Positions 10,150 to 21,979 are shown, counted from the first letter of the stretch. The stretch is 64,000 nt of DNA from Eriocheir sinensis (GCF_024679095.1 NC_066531.1:5716261-5780260), one strand, 5' to 3'. Notes: generated by a model from the sequence alone, not told the origin. Numbers and translations: made by a program.

Positions 10150-11707
10150 CTTTCGGTGTACGATTCAATAACACAACAGCACGGCCAAAGTTTCACACCA
10201 ACATACTATCTATATTATAGTCCTCACAGACAGAGACTATAGTACCGTTTAGCCTCACAGAAGATGTTTTAGCTGCATTATATAAAGCACGGAATTTAAC
10301 TGCTTCTTTAGCTTGAAATGTTATTCAAATGTCACCTGAGTATCCAGCTGTAAAAGCAATAAAATACACACTCTTTAATTTTGAAAATGACTTCAGTTCA
10401 TTGTTGCATCATCTAAGAAAAGTTTTAGGCTATGTGATGACTATTAATCCAAACAAACTGCATGCTTCTATGAATTATAAAAAAAAAGGAGAAATAATTC
10501 CTTTTTTAAGGATCCTTGTCTAATATCTTATTTGGTACCGCGACCCAGGCTCAAGTTGACACAATTCATGGAAAAATAGAGTACTAGAGTCATTAACTGA
10601 GAAAATTTTATATAGTTAAAACATCGTTAAGTAATATGCATGCCATGCAATCTGCCTTTAATAGGCTATATTCAGCTGTAGATGTATTGAACCAAGTTGT
10701 GCACCAATTCTCTATAGACTTTGGCATTTGGATGAGAAAAAAAGCTCCTACAAGCATTGTTGTATTTTGACTTAGCATTGAGAAACACAAGACAAGGTAT
10801 ACAAGATTTAAAGTTGAGTCTGCAGGCTCCCCTGCAAACATACATAACTCCAACCATTATGTGAGACAAACAGTTGTTCAGTACATTAAAGGAAGCCTAG
10901 GTTCGGCCTCCACGTCTTTTGTGCCTTGCAGTTCTTGATTTTTTAGCTTTATATAGGGATGTAATAACTGTCCTCCAGGACAACGGCTTTGCACGATTCT
11001 CGTAATTTCTGTCTCACCAAACCTTTATGAGGAGATCCGCCTGACACCTTTGATGTCTTTCGAATCGACTCCCTTCCATTTTCTGTGCAGAATAGCACTT
11101 ACTTTATTATGTATAGTGTTGATTCACGATATATTGCCTTCAGTGAGAATAGGAAAATATATTTTCTGCTTTCTAGTACAGAACACTGTAACAAGAATAA
11201 CCATATGTTAGTTTGTCCTCCCACAGGCCCCGTCTATGAGGCTAGTGACGCAGCCTCTTGTGAATCAGCTGCTTCCTTGAATCATGAGTCAGTGATCAAC
11301 CTCTGCCACACAATAGTCTTGAAAACATTTTCCCCTATGTTTATAAAAGGTCCTGGCAACTGGACCTATTCACTTGCCTCCCCATCACTCTGACACTCAC
11401 ATGCCCTACCCATCCTGTAAACAAACATACTGTCAGCTTGGCGGGTAATGTGATATTGACTCTTCGGCAAGGTTCTCTTCGCAGTGCTGAGTCCATCCCC
11501 CTACAGGAGCTAACAGCTGGCTTGCAGCCCCTAAATTCTGTGGTCGAGCCGGATCAGCCCTTTCAACCAGCAATCCATTGGTGGACTGTCTTCGCCATTG
11601 TCGTGATCCGGGTTCTTCTGCTGGTGACGTCAGCCGTGGGTATTCCTATGTCCTGCGCTACGCATGACGCCGCCTACTTCCAGAATAGAGCCAATTGCAG
11701 ACATTGA
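10150..11707 (+). pseudogene. Envelope-like gene relic of the gypsy element
   Basis: Downstream of pol are disconnected open pieces (10329-10523, 11085-11393, 11438-11707) separated by stops. They look like a decayed F-type envelope of an errantivirus-like element. A short FGTATQ motif near 10535 resembles the region after the fusion-peptide area. A Cys-containing ectodomain piece with an N-glycosylation site (NWT) lies near 11355. A hydrophobic segment of about 20 residues at 11580-11645, preceded by HWW, would be the membrane anchor. Many stops and frameshifts are present. The family assignment is inference from position and these few motifs. Confidence 0.5.
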
Positions 11708-11789
11708 AAGGCGTATCTTCTCTCTCAACCAACACCTGTGAGATCTCAGGGGCGAGATCTTCCGGAAGGGGAACTATGTCGGTATCCAA

Positions 11790-12000
11790 AAAACGATCAA
11801 ACAACGAGGGTAAAGGAAAACAGATACCCAGAAAGGAATGACAGGTATACAACTGTGTAAACATCTGACAGGACAAACACTAACAAGAAGGGTGACATAT
11901 ATAACAGTGTAAACATCTCATAGGACAAACGATAACAAAAAAGGGAAACAAGGAAAACAGATACCCAGACTCAGATACAGAAAACAGATACCCAGTAGGC
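11790..12000. repeat. Partial tandem repeats around ACAGATACCCAG
   Basis: GGAAAACAGATACCCAG recurs at about 11816 and 11954, and again near 11980. GTGTAAACATCTNNNAGGACAAAC recurs at about 11855 and 11910. The tract is purine-rich on this strand. Confidence 0.6.
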
Positions 12001-12826
12001 GTGGTCAGAAAGTGTGAACAACCATTGAAAAAGACTCTGAACCTGTGACGTCATTCGTGGCGACATGTTATAAACCAATAGCTTAAAAGAAAAATCACTG
12101 TGGGAGTGTCTTAAGAGTGAATCACGAATAAGCAGGAGAAGTAAAACAATACAACATAATGAGCGAGCCAATGGGTGTGACAGGAAGTATTGGCCACTGG
12201 TTATGTAGAAAATTAAGGCGTGTCAAGGATGTAAGTCCGCCTAAAGGAAAGAAAAATGTGACCTAGAAATCAGTGGTATGGGCAGACCGAGCTTGGTTCT
12301 CGCCTCAAGCAGACCTGCTACTCACTCAGCTGAGAATGGCTGTTGTGATCTTAATCGTGAGTAGAAATTCGAGACTAAGGGAAACCGACTATATTGTCCT
12401 GGATATTATGATTTAGGAGATGTGTAGTGGGATTGTGAGTGGGACAGGATTGTGATTATTTTAATGCGATGTACACCAAAGGTAAAACCACTGGGTGTGG
12501 TATAATTTGGTGTTTCCGTGACTTGTAGTAGATATACTATAGGAATGTGTTATTAGGATTTTGTGAAGAGAGTACATAATGATTGTGATGTAAGCAGAGA
12601 GATACAAACCACTGCTTGTGGAACGACGAGTGTTATTATTATTGGCAGCAATTGTAGTATTATGTTTAAGACATGTCGTTTGTCATATGTTGCATTCATT
12701 GCTGAATATGCCAGTGTTATGATCGTCTGAGCATAGAATATTGCGTAAGGCAATTACTTTCATGTAATTTCAAATAAATTTATATTTTTTTTCCTTGTTT
12801 ATCCCCGAACACCAGTCTCCAATAAC
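12001..12826 (+). other. Possible 3' LTR of the gypsy element
   Basis: Follows the envelope relic and a purine-rich tract, and carries AATAAA at 12773 near its far end. A matching 5' LTR is not in the window, so the limits are guesses and the call rests only on position. Confidence 0.2.
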
Positions 12827-13043
12827 AACTTAAGCCGGATCACGCTACCAGGGATACGAGACGGTCATTTATGGAGTAATTAATGAGTGATAAAATAATT
12901 GTTTTAATACAAGTTAATGCAAATGAAATAAAATATAAAGATTAAATACAAGAAAAGAAGGGTCCAAAAGTGTGGCTGTGTCAGATACCTCTGTAATACG
13001 AGTAACTAGGAGCTCCGAGCCAACAAATATATTCAGTCCTCAG

Positions 13044-13044
<1 letters not shown>

Positions 13045-13075
<31 letters not shown>
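13045..13075. repeat. (CA)n microsatellite
   Basis: About 15 CA units. Confidence 0.97.
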
Positions 13076-13077
<2 letters not shown>

Positions 13078-13225
13078 ACACGTACTGTGTAATTCAAGCA
13101 AACAGACCTAAATTGAAAATGCCCGTATCTCGCTTATTTCCAAAGTCAAGTTTTTTATTAACAATCCGCAGCGGACGGGAAAAAAAAATTGATAACCCGA
13201 CGGGCCTGACGTGTGGGGTGGGCAG

Positions 13226-13227
<2 letters not shown>

Positions 13228-13288
<61 letters not shown>
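13228..13288. repeat. (GA)n microsatellite
   Basis: About 28 GA units with one interruption near the 3' end. Confidence 0.97.
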
Positions 13289-13289
<1 letters not shown>

Positions 13290-14510
13290 ACAAATCATCC
13301 GTCTACTGACCCTTATGTCCTCACTAAACTGAGGGAAATCACGAAGGGTAGGTATAATAATTTATGAAGAGTAACGAGCCTCCATCATGGGAGGTAAGGG
13401 TTGCACATTACTTGCGCTACACTGTCGTGTCATCCTGACAAGATGTTGCATCACTTCCACTGTACCCCTCCACTAGTGGTGGCAGCGCTCCACACGTAGG
13501 CACGAAGCAAGCACTTAACGAGCATAAGTAAATCTTGTGTTTACATATGTAATATTTGCTTTGTTTTGTGTATGCAGATCAGCGTTTTAAGGAAGTAATT
13601 GTTTTGAATCCTCGTAAACTTCAATTTCAAGAAAATAAAAATGTATAAGAAATGCATTGTAATTCTCAGACAACGACGTTGTTTGTTAACGCGCATCGGA
13701 TCCGGGGACGAGTAGGTTTCATTGCTTGTTTCTCCAACAGAAGTTCAGTCATCTATAGGCGATGGAAAGTTTTCAGATTCTGCCATAATCAACTTTACTT
13801 TTTAACTCTTAGCAGGATATATTTTCTCAAATAGTCTCCAAAGCAAATACCCTTCACTCATCGTTAATCAAGTCATACTGAGTATACTATTCTGAGGAGA
13901 CCTCGGGTAACCTTGTCCCAGGGAATCTACCCCAACGGCCGGTGGCAACACTGCAGGGTGGTGCACGGCTGCCTGAGGTGACGGAGGTCACGCATGGGGA
14001 GTCCGGCGGTAGTGGCGCGTGCCCTGTCATAAGTGTAACCATCACGTACCCTTTGAGGCTCCTAAATACTCTTCCGAACGCATGTGACCAGTTGTTGTGT
14101 CGCGTGTAACCTAGATTGACGCAGCGACGGAGGGGCAGCCTGAGGGACCGAACACCGATTCCTGGTAAGTACTTCCGTGGGTTGCCTCGTAGCAGCACAA
14201 GAGGTTTGTACTGATGTTTCAGGAATAAGAAAGTGAAAGGATTGTATCACCTACAAGAGTACTTCCTTCCGTGTATAGTTATGTGAGCTCGTAAATTCCA
14301 CCGTCGGTTACAACAGAAACGGCAAATCGTGTATACTGCCCCTTTTCACCCCCCCCCACCCCCTTTTCGTTACTTTTTTACATAGCTCAAATGGCAATTA
14401 CAACTACCTCAGGTACCATCCCCTCCCTGTCTTTGGCTTTACAGTGCCTAAAGTCAGGGAACTCCATGACCAATAACCCAGGAAAACTACTGTTGTACAA
14501 TCGTGGTACT
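13289..14510. other. No gene recognised; GC-rich block at 13,900-14,200
   Basis: The 13,900-14,200 interval is clearly GC-richer than its surroundings and open on the minus strand for about 100 codons, but its translation has no recognisable motif. The C run at 14347-14355 is a homopolymer. Confidence 0.4.
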
Positions 14511-16938
14511 AGTATATGCGGTTATGTCATATTTTGTGATCTCGTGAAAATTTTTTGTAGATTTTTGCCAACATGATTTTTTTAAGATATTAGTCTCTCT
14601 CAAACATAAAAACCAATGTTGGCATTTTTTCTGATGCCATCTTCATACTTTGCAAGTCAACTAAAGTGAAAAGGGTAAAAAAACTCATCACCTATCAGTT
14701 TGCATGTAATCAATTATTTTTATGATGCAAAATATCCACCAAGGGGCTTTTGTATTCATGCATAGATTAATTTTGATTCATCGGAAAAAGTTAAATTGCA
14801 AAGTGTCATATTTCCAAAATAATATGTGTCATATTTCCAAAATAATATAATGTATATGATGCCCAGTATTATATATAAATATATACTATTTCCATATATA
14901 TATGTACATATCATGGGATAATTCACATAAATGCTAATCATTTAACCTAGGTCAAGTATATATTAAGCATAGAAGGCACATTTGATACATGTATGTGGAA
15001 GCACGTTACCAAAAAGTAAGATTTCCAGTAGCTTTCCCACCAAATAAAAATAAAAAGTGTATTACAGGTACTGCATGAGATACAATACGGTAATAAAAAA
15101 AATCTTTGCCTCACAATATTTAACACAAAAATTTATTATTTACCAATCACTTAGGCTATCATTGTCTTCATTATCACCAGCCGCAGGATCATGCACATTT
15201 CTGCAGGAATCAGGGTCACAGGCGCAAAGCTCTGTGCATGACATACTGTTTTCTCGGCAGGAACATCGACCACTGCATTGACTTTTCACACAACGGCACC
15301 GTACCAGTTGAAGGATTGAGTCTGGTGCAATAGGAACTCTACTGTGGGTAGGAATATATCCACCTGATGTCTCTGAAATAGACCACCCAAATTCATTTGA
15401 GCTAAGTTCCTGCATGTGCGATCCACCTGAGTGCAACGAGTTTCTGCTTTGACTACGACATCACCTTGTATAATCCACTTGAGCATCCACATAAGCTCAT
15501 TTGGAATCAGTTCGTGTTGGGCAGAGGTGGTACCATCGAACTGCCAAGGTTCAATTCGTTCGATCGCTTTGCGTATTATCTTGGAACATTTAAACACTGC
15601 AGTAAGTTCCTCGTTATCTCGATCTCTGGCTGCTTCTGTGACGGCTTCTTTTGTACTTAAGCTGGAATGGATTAAACTAGGTGCAGCTGGATTTGAAGGC
15701 CTGGTGAAATTGACATCTTTGATGTGTTCTTGTATCTTCTTTTGGAGAGCCTGTCGTGTAACAGTATGAGAAAGAGAGTGCATTCGCATCACACTTTCAT
15801 AATCCCTTTGGGCTTCAGAGATCGGGATAAACTCGCCTGAAGTTATCCTGTCTTCTAAGTAACTGAAGTAGTGTATTTCAGCTGCAATAAAGTCTTTGGT
15901 GTAGTCTTCTTGGCATGCACCTTCCACTTGTGATTGCTGGTTTTTATATGTACATTTTCGCCATTCAGTAGTCATGCATGTCTTATGATATGTAATGTTT
16001 CTCGACAAAGCATCGCGTTCATTCAGAACTTCGGCTAACTTTACTTGCCAGAGAGCATTGCCACTTTTCTTGACAATGGTGGATATTTGTTTTCCAATGT
16101 TTTCTGGTCTGCTCATGTGTAACTTTTCAGATGTGAGCTTTTGACAAAAAAAGCACAATTCTTTCTTATGGAGTGGGACAGACGATCTTGTCACTCGAAC
16201 ATCTGCATCTGGTTGTAGAGGTGACTGTCCTTCCGGCCTAGCAGATGGTCGCCCTTTTCTTTTTAAGAGATCAGTTGTGTCACCTTGTGCAACGGCCTTA
16301 AGGTACCTATTCTTCGACCTTTCTATATTTGTTTTGTTAGTAGCGTCTGCATAGCATTTCCGGTGCCAAAAGAATCCTTGCTCTTCTAGTTGATGAGGAT
16401 CCAGACCTTGTAACCGTTGTGATATCGGAAAGTATTCTGCTTCACCAAATCTTGCTCTCTCATCAACAGTTTGCAATAGTCGTTCATAGCTGTTGATACC
16501 TGGCATAGTTACTATGGCAGATTTATGTGATGACTGGCACAATACACATTTCGTGATGTCTGTTTCACGCCTGCAACGTTTCTTGTCCATCTTCTGAAAA
16601 ATAAAAAAATACGCGGAAAAAAATAAATATTTGACCACTATAAAGCAGATAAAGGTGTAAATATGGGTTTTATTCATACTGAAAGTTTATAACAGTAAGA
16701 TTAGTGCATATAATAACATTTATCTTAATTTCGCAGTACTTCTTCCTATCGACCGTTTATAGTTTGCAGCCATTTTTCCTTCAAAATTAAACATGACCGC
16801 CAAATATCCAAGATGGCCTTCAAAAAAATGCCAACATCATTTTTTACAACTAGTAACACATACTTAAGGAAATGAAACCGATTCCGAAAAATCTACAAAA
16901 AAATTTCACGAAATTACATAACAGTATATACTATACAC
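14511..16938. mobile_element. Long-TIR element carrying a cysteine-rich ORF
   Basis: The left arm 14511-14650 pairs with the right arm 16795-16938 in reverse complement. Shared blocks in order are AGTATAT..GTTATGT, TCGTGAAA, TTTTTTGTAGATTTTT, CATNATTTTTT, ATGTTGGCATTTTTT and GGCCATCTT or GCCATCTT. There are small indels, including about 11 extra bases in the left arm. A 1.3-kb minus-strand ORF lies between the arms. Weaker matches may extend outward to about 14440 and 17000. The target duplication is not certain, because the right end runs into another repeat. Confidence 0.65.
15140..16590 (-). pseudogene. Uncharacterised Cys-rich protein with CXC-type tail, frame-shifted and probably internally deleted
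   Basis: Start chosen at 16590 (MDKKRC), because a strong 3' splice site (T-rich, then CAG) ends 3 bases upstream. The longer frame beginning at 16677 would read through that intron. Residues 10-75 hold a CVLCQ...WHRKC module. Residues about 145-220 hold a second module, CFFCQ...YHKTC. Both look like CxxC...HxxxC zinc-binding units. A Glu/Ser-rich helical part follows. At about 15,435 the frame must shift to reach a tail (15436-15140) with NEFGW, PIAPDSI and a Cys cluster of CXC type (CRCVKSQCSGRCSC, then CACDPDSC), related in spacing to tesmin/TSO1 CXC domains. Invertebrate relatives I recall have a much longer middle, so an internal deletion is likely. Function unknown; probably mobile, given the flanking inverted repeats. 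Confidence 0.6.
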
Positions 16939-17225
16939 AAGTGTTGACACACTGTCCACTGAGTTTCGTTCACCGGCCCCGACTTTAAAATATATACACC
17001 GCATGGAAAGAGGCTAATGTTCAGATATGTCACTACATAATATTATACACTCTCCATAATTTATTAGACATGAATTTGTCAGTTGTGCACACTGGTAACA
17101 AGTTTGTAATTCGTGGACGAAAATGTCTCTTATACATTTCGTTCAAATTTAGTCAGGGACAGTTAAAGTTGCTTACAACGTTTGCATTTGAATAAATGTT
17201 GTATTCATTCCTGCAACGTCCTCCC
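16939..17225 (+). repeat. Diverged left half of the 7884-8891 element
   Basis: Collinear matches to 7900-8190: a TGTCC..GAGTTTCGTTCA block at 16955, CACTCTCCATAATTT at 17049, and TTCGTTCAAATTTAGTCA with a following GTTGCTTA at 17140. Its outer end would overlap the right arm of the preceding element. The right half is not recognisable. Confidence 0.65.
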
Positions 17226-17909
17226 TAAGAAAATACGAAGAAAACATTGATAACGTGCACAAATATTCTGATATGATCTATAAATATATAATGATACCAC
17301 CATTTAACTCTCGCTTGACAATGTTACGTAATGACGTCATCGACCATGCCAGCCGGCGCATTTAGGAAACTAGTAGGCTATTGTGAATTGAATTGAATTA
17401 CAAAACTATTATTTTGCATTTAAGAATACTAAGCGATTCGTTTGCATTTATGAAAATAGGCTATTACTTTGCATTTACGAATACTAAGTTATTATTATGC
17501 ATTTAAGAAAACTGCTATTATTTTGCAGTAACTTTTTTTTGGTCAATTTACGGTTTCACCCAACCAACGGTTTTCTCACGTGGTTCATGTTTTTCTGCTG
17601 ATAGATGTAGAGAATTCCGTGATTTTGTTCCTCATTTCCGTCGCAAATGTCTACTTTTCGAGTTACGCCTCTTTTCAAGTTATGCCTATCCCCTTCCCTA
17701 AACGATCTTGGGGGACCTGTGGGAACACGGGGTTTTTGGGTGGGGGAGCATGAAATCGACTAATATGCATTTCAAATGAGGTCGAGAAATCAACAGAATC
17801 CCATTACAACACCAGTGAAGAGGCATAGCCTACATTGGTTTTGGTTGGAGCGGAGGAAGCGGGCATTGTGATGTAAGCAGTGTTGCCAACGATCCGCTAT
17901 GGGTGAGCA
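17226..17909. other. No gene recognised
   Basis: Contains a short local repeat of TTATTATTTTGCATTTA (17405-17525) and a G-rich patch at 17730-17750. Nothing else is assigned. Confidence 0.5.
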
Positions 17910-18099
17910 TCCCATCCTGATCTGCACATGCGCGGACTTTGTTTACATACACAGGGTGGATTATTTTCGGCACGGTACCATGTCTTTTCTCGCTTGCTTA
18001 ATGTGATCTGTCCCACCCGAGTTTATATTTGTTTTTATGAAAGTAAATGATGAAGTATGTTTTGAATTTGGAAAATGCATGAAATATGAAAGTTGATTC

Positions 18100-18365
18100 C
18101 TGCACCTCTTGTATGTCAGCAAATGTGATAAATGAGATAACCTGCACCTCTTGTATGTCAGCAAATGTGATAAATGAGATAACCTGCACCTCTTGTATGT
18201 CAGGAAATGTGATAAATGAGATAACCTGCACTCCTTGTACGTCAGGAAATGTGATAAATGAGATAACCTGCACCCCTTGTATGTCAGCAAATGTGATAAA
18301 TGAGATAACCTGCACTCCTTGTATGTCGGTAAATGTGATAAATAAGATAACCTGCACCACTTGTA
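18100..18365. repeat. 42-bp minisatellite, array 1L
   Basis: About 6.3 units of CTGCACCTCTTGTATGTCAG plus 22 further bases (ending GAGATAAC). The period is divisible by three, so several frames on both strands stay open with 14-residue repeats. Confidence 0.97.
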
Positions 18366-19502
18366 GGGGAAGGTGGGGCAAAATAGCATAGGTGGGTAAT
18401 ATGGACCACCCCGTTTTCTGTGTTTTTAGCTTCTGCCAGCTATTGATAACGATATGGACTTACTCCTCGGCTAATTAGTCAGCTGTAACATCGGGGCAAG
18501 TTTGGACGCCGTCGTTTGTTTGTGTGTGAAAAAATCCCAGAATATTTTATCACCAGACGATCTATTGGTAAGGGTCTGATAAAATCGTGTTTGTAGGAAT
18601 ACTGTGACTCATAATTTCATGTGTTATTGCATGATTATTTGGTGTTACTCTGTGAATGAGTCTGACTACTGAAACATTTTTCTGCACCACCATTGTTCCG
18701 CTGAGATTGTTGCTAACATTTTCATTGCCCTTGGGGCAAAACGGCCCACTTAACAATAATAATTATTTTTTGCTGCTAACTAACTCACAACTTCACTGAA
18801 CAAAGATAAGGACAAATTGTTTTCAGTTTCTTTTATATGAGTATTAATTTGATGTTCAGGAACGTAATGTCACTTTTCATTTGTGAGTTCATGTTGTTCA
18901 TGCTGTTGAGCAAAAGAACAATTATTTTTGTAATGCATTAAGAACTTTTATGTTCAGAAAGGTAATTTCACTTTCACTTGTGAGTAGTTTCATGGGAGTT
19001 CATTGGTGTTCATGCTATTGAGCCACAGATCATTTATTTTTGTAATGGAATAAGAACTTTATGTTCAGGAAGGTAATATCACTTTTCATTTGTGAGTAGT
19101 TTATAGGAAGTCATTGTTGTTCATGCTACTGAGCCTAAGAGCAATTATTTTATAATGGAATAAAAACTAGATTATTTTAGTTTTGTTAAGTAATCTTTCT
19201 AATGTGATTCTCCGTCAAAACGTATGTTTGGCATGTTACCAAGCATTTCCATATGAGGGCCATTTTGCCCCATACGTGAGGTCCGTTTGGCCCCACCCGT
19301 TGTACAAAATGGTACACTTGTGGCTATTTTTTTTTTTTTTTAATTCATGAGTAAAGGATCCAAAGTACTTCTTCCTAAGAGAGTTTATTTTGTTTAATGA
19401 TGAATAAAGACTGCAAAAACACCAACTATCTCTGAATATACTACAAAATTGCTGCAAAATCTGGAGTGAAACCTTAAGGGTGCCGTTTTATCCCACCTTC
19501 CC
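18366..19502. mobile_element. 1.1-kb TIR element inserted in minisatellite, copy 1
   Basis: The left end GGGGAAGGTGGGGCAAAA pairs with the right end TTTTATCCCACCTTCCC; about 22 bp are inverted. The element interrupts a 42-bp unit between CTTGTA and GTATGTCGG, leaving GTA (or TA) on both sides. Interior repeats of GGGGCAAAACGGCCC type lie near both ends. No transposase frame. Superfamily not assigned. Confidence 0.8.
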
Positions 19503-20130
19503 GTATGTCGGTATATGTGATAAGTGAGATGACCTGCACCCCTTGTACGTCGGTAAATGTGATTGGTGAGATAACCTGCACCCCTTGTACGTCGGTAAAT
19601 GTGATTGGTGAGATAACCTGCACCCCTTGTACGTCGGTAAATGTGATTGGTGAGATAACCTGCACCCCTTGTACGTCGGTAAATGTGATTGGTGAGATGA
19701 CTTGCATCCCTTGTAAGTCGGTAAATGTGGTAAATGTGATAACCTATACCCCTTGTATGTCGGTAAATGTGATAAATGTGATAACCTATACCCCTTGTAT
19801 GTCGGTAAATGTGATAAATGTGATAACCTATATCCCGTGTATGTCGATAAATATGATAAATGTGATAACCTATACCCTTTGTATGTCGGTAAATGTGATA
19901 AATGTGATAACCTATATCCCTTGTATGTCGGTAAATGTGATAAATGTGATAACCTATACCCCTTGTATGTCGGTAAATGTGATAAATGTGATAACCTATA
20001 CCCCTTGTATGTCGGTAAATGTGATAAATGTGATAACCTATACCCCTTGTATGTCGGTAAATGTGATAAATGTGATAACCTATACCCCTTGTATGTCGGT
20101 AAATGTGATAAATGTGATAACCCTTGAATG
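19503..20130. repeat. 42-bp minisatellite, array 1R
   Basis: About 15 units in two blocks. The first has GATTGGTGAGATAACCTGC, the second GATAAATGTGATAACCTAT. Both share CCCCTTGTAYGTCGGTAAATG. The 220- to 258-codon open frames across it are repeat artefacts. Confidence 0.97.
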
Positions 20131-20239
20131 TCATCCTGGAATTTGGCCATTCTCTCATAAAAACTAGCATGCTGTATTGCTGCCATCTTGCCTGGACAAA
20201 CTAGAATATCAACACTGTGTGATAGTAAACATTGGGTTC

Positions 20240-20251
20240 TGCGCATGCGCA
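20240..20251. promoter_or_regulatory. Perfect NRF-1-type palindrome, copy 1
   Basis: TGCGCATGCGCA matches the NRF-1/erect-wing consensus exactly. It lies inside an inverted arm (about 20225-20272) matched at 17910-17955. No transcript is identified nearby, so function is unproven. Confidence 0.35.
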
Positions 20252-20277
20252 GATCAGGATCGGATGGACTACACTTT

Positions 20278-20462
20278 TTTGTGCTGTCTGTAGCGCCGGT
20301 AGGGTTTTTTGAGGGGCGTTATAGACGGCCCCAGCCTGTTAGTAGCGCAAGCTAATTTTATTTATGGTGGCTGGCGTGATGTATGACTTGTTTGGCCCAT
20401 GCTGCCTCCCGGTGCTCTTGACCGAAGTTGCTGAAGTTAAGGTTGATTGAAGATCCAGACAG

Positions 20463-20496
<34 letters not shown>

Positions 20497-20518
20497 GCAG
20501 AGGAGTCAGTTCAAGGGC
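20278..20518 (-). repeat. SINE relic plus truncated LINE A tail, copy 1
   Basis: Body blocks GCGCCGGTAGG, CCCCAGCC, GCGCAAGC and GGCCCATGCTGCC match the minus-strand SINE at 23277-23616. A 28-T run and only about 30 bp of LINE A 3' end (ACAGCAGAGGAGTCAGTTC) follow before the duplication joint. Confidence 0.75.
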
Positions 20519-20646
20519 ACGGTACCATGTCTTTTCTCGCTTACTTATTGTGATCTGTCCCACCCGAGTTTATATTTGTTTTTATGAAAGTAAATGATGA
20601 CGTATGTTTTGAATTTGGAAAATGCATGAAATATGAAAGTTGATTC

Positions 20647-20870
20647 CTGCACCTCTTGTATGTCAGCAAATGTGATAAATGAGATAACCTGCACTCCTTG
20701 TATGTCGGTAAATGTGATAAATGAGATAACCTGCACCTATTGTATGTCAGCAAATGTGATAAATGAGATAACCTGCACCTATTGTATGTCAGCAAATGTG
20801 ATAAATGAGATAACCTGCACTCCTCGTATGTCGGTAAATGTGATAAATAAGATAACCTGCACAACTTGTA
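20647..20870. repeat. 42-bp minisatellite, array 2L
   Basis: About 5.3 units, the counterpart of array 1L with one unit fewer. Confidence 0.97.
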
Positions 20871-21979
20871 GGGGAAGGTGGGGCAAAATGGCATAGGTGG
20901 GTAATATGGACCACCCCGTTTTCTGTGTTTTTAGCTTCTGCCAGCTATTGATAATGATATGGACTTACTCCTCGGCTCATTAGTCAGCTGTAACATCGGG
21001 GCAAGTTTGGACGCCGTCGTTTGTTTGTGTGTGAAAAATCCCAGAATATTTTATCACCAGCTGATCTATTGGTAAGGGTCTGATAAAATCATAATTTCAT
21101 GTGTTATTGCATGATTCTTTGGTGTTACTCTGTGCATGAGTCTGACTACTGAAACATTTTTCTGCACCACCATTGTTCCGCTGAGATTGTTGTTAACATT
21201 TTCATTGCCCTTGGGGCAAAACGGCCCACTTAACAATAATAATTATTTTTTGCTGCTAACTAACTCACAACTTCACTGAACAAAGATAAGGACAAAGTGT
21301 TCTCTGTTTCTTTTATATGAATATTAATTTTATGTTCAGGAAGGTAATGTCACTTTTCGTTTGTGAGTTCATGTTGTTCATGCTATTGAGCAAAATAACA
21401 ATTATTTTTGTAATGCATTAAGAACTTTTATGTTCAGAAAGGTAATTTCACTTTCACTTGTGAGTAGTTTCATGAGAGTTCATTGGTGTTCATGCTATTG
21501 AGCCACAGATCATTTATTTTTGTAATGGAATAAGAACGTTATGTTGAGGAAGGTAATATCACTTTTCATTTGTGAGTAGTTTATACGAACTAATTGTTGT
21601 TCATGCTACTGAGCCTAAGAGCAATTATTTTCTAATGGAATAAGAACTAGATTATTTTAGTTTTGTTAAGTAATCTTTCTAATGTGATTCTCCGTCAAAA
21701 CGTATATTTGGCATGTTACCAAGCATTTCCATATGAGGGACATTTTGCCCCATACGTGAGGTCCGTTTTGCCCCGACCGTTGTACAAAATGGTCCACTTG
21801 TGGCTATTATATTTTTTTAATTCATGAGTAAAGGATCCAAAGTAGTTCTTCCTAAGAGAGTTTATTTTGTTTAATGATGAATAAAGATTGCAAAAACACC
21901 AACTATCTCTGAATATACTACAAAATTGCTGCAAAATCTGGAGTGAAACCTTAAGGGTGCCGTTTTGCCCCACCTTCCC
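20871..21979. mobile_element. 1.1-kb TIR element in minisatellite, copy 2
   Basis: Counterpart of 18366-19502. Here the ends are cleaner: GGGAAGGTGGGGCAAAA at the left against TTTTGCCCCACCTTCCC at the right. The same GTA flanks are present. It came along with the tandem duplication rather than by a separate insertion. Confidence 0.85.

Larger units (their letters stand above)
17971..20517. repeat. 2.5-kb tandem duplication, copy 1
   Basis: Begins CACGGTACCATGTC and ends in a LINE A tail (CAGTTCAAGGG). The next copy starts immediately at 20518 with the same CACGGTACC. Internal order: 42-bp array, 1.1-kb inverted-repeat element, 42-bp array, unique DNA, SINE relic, poly(T), 30 bp of LINE A 3' end. 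Copies are highly similar across their length. Confidence 0.95.

Noticed and set aside
13887..14250. Minus-strand frames in the GC-rich block as a gene
   Set aside because: No motif, two overlapping frames of similar quality and no start or splice support.
16591..16677. Upstream ATG for the Cys-rich ORF
   Set aside because: The extra 29 residues are hydrophobic AT-rich translation of an intron-like stretch that ends in a strong CAG acceptor just before the ATG at 16590.
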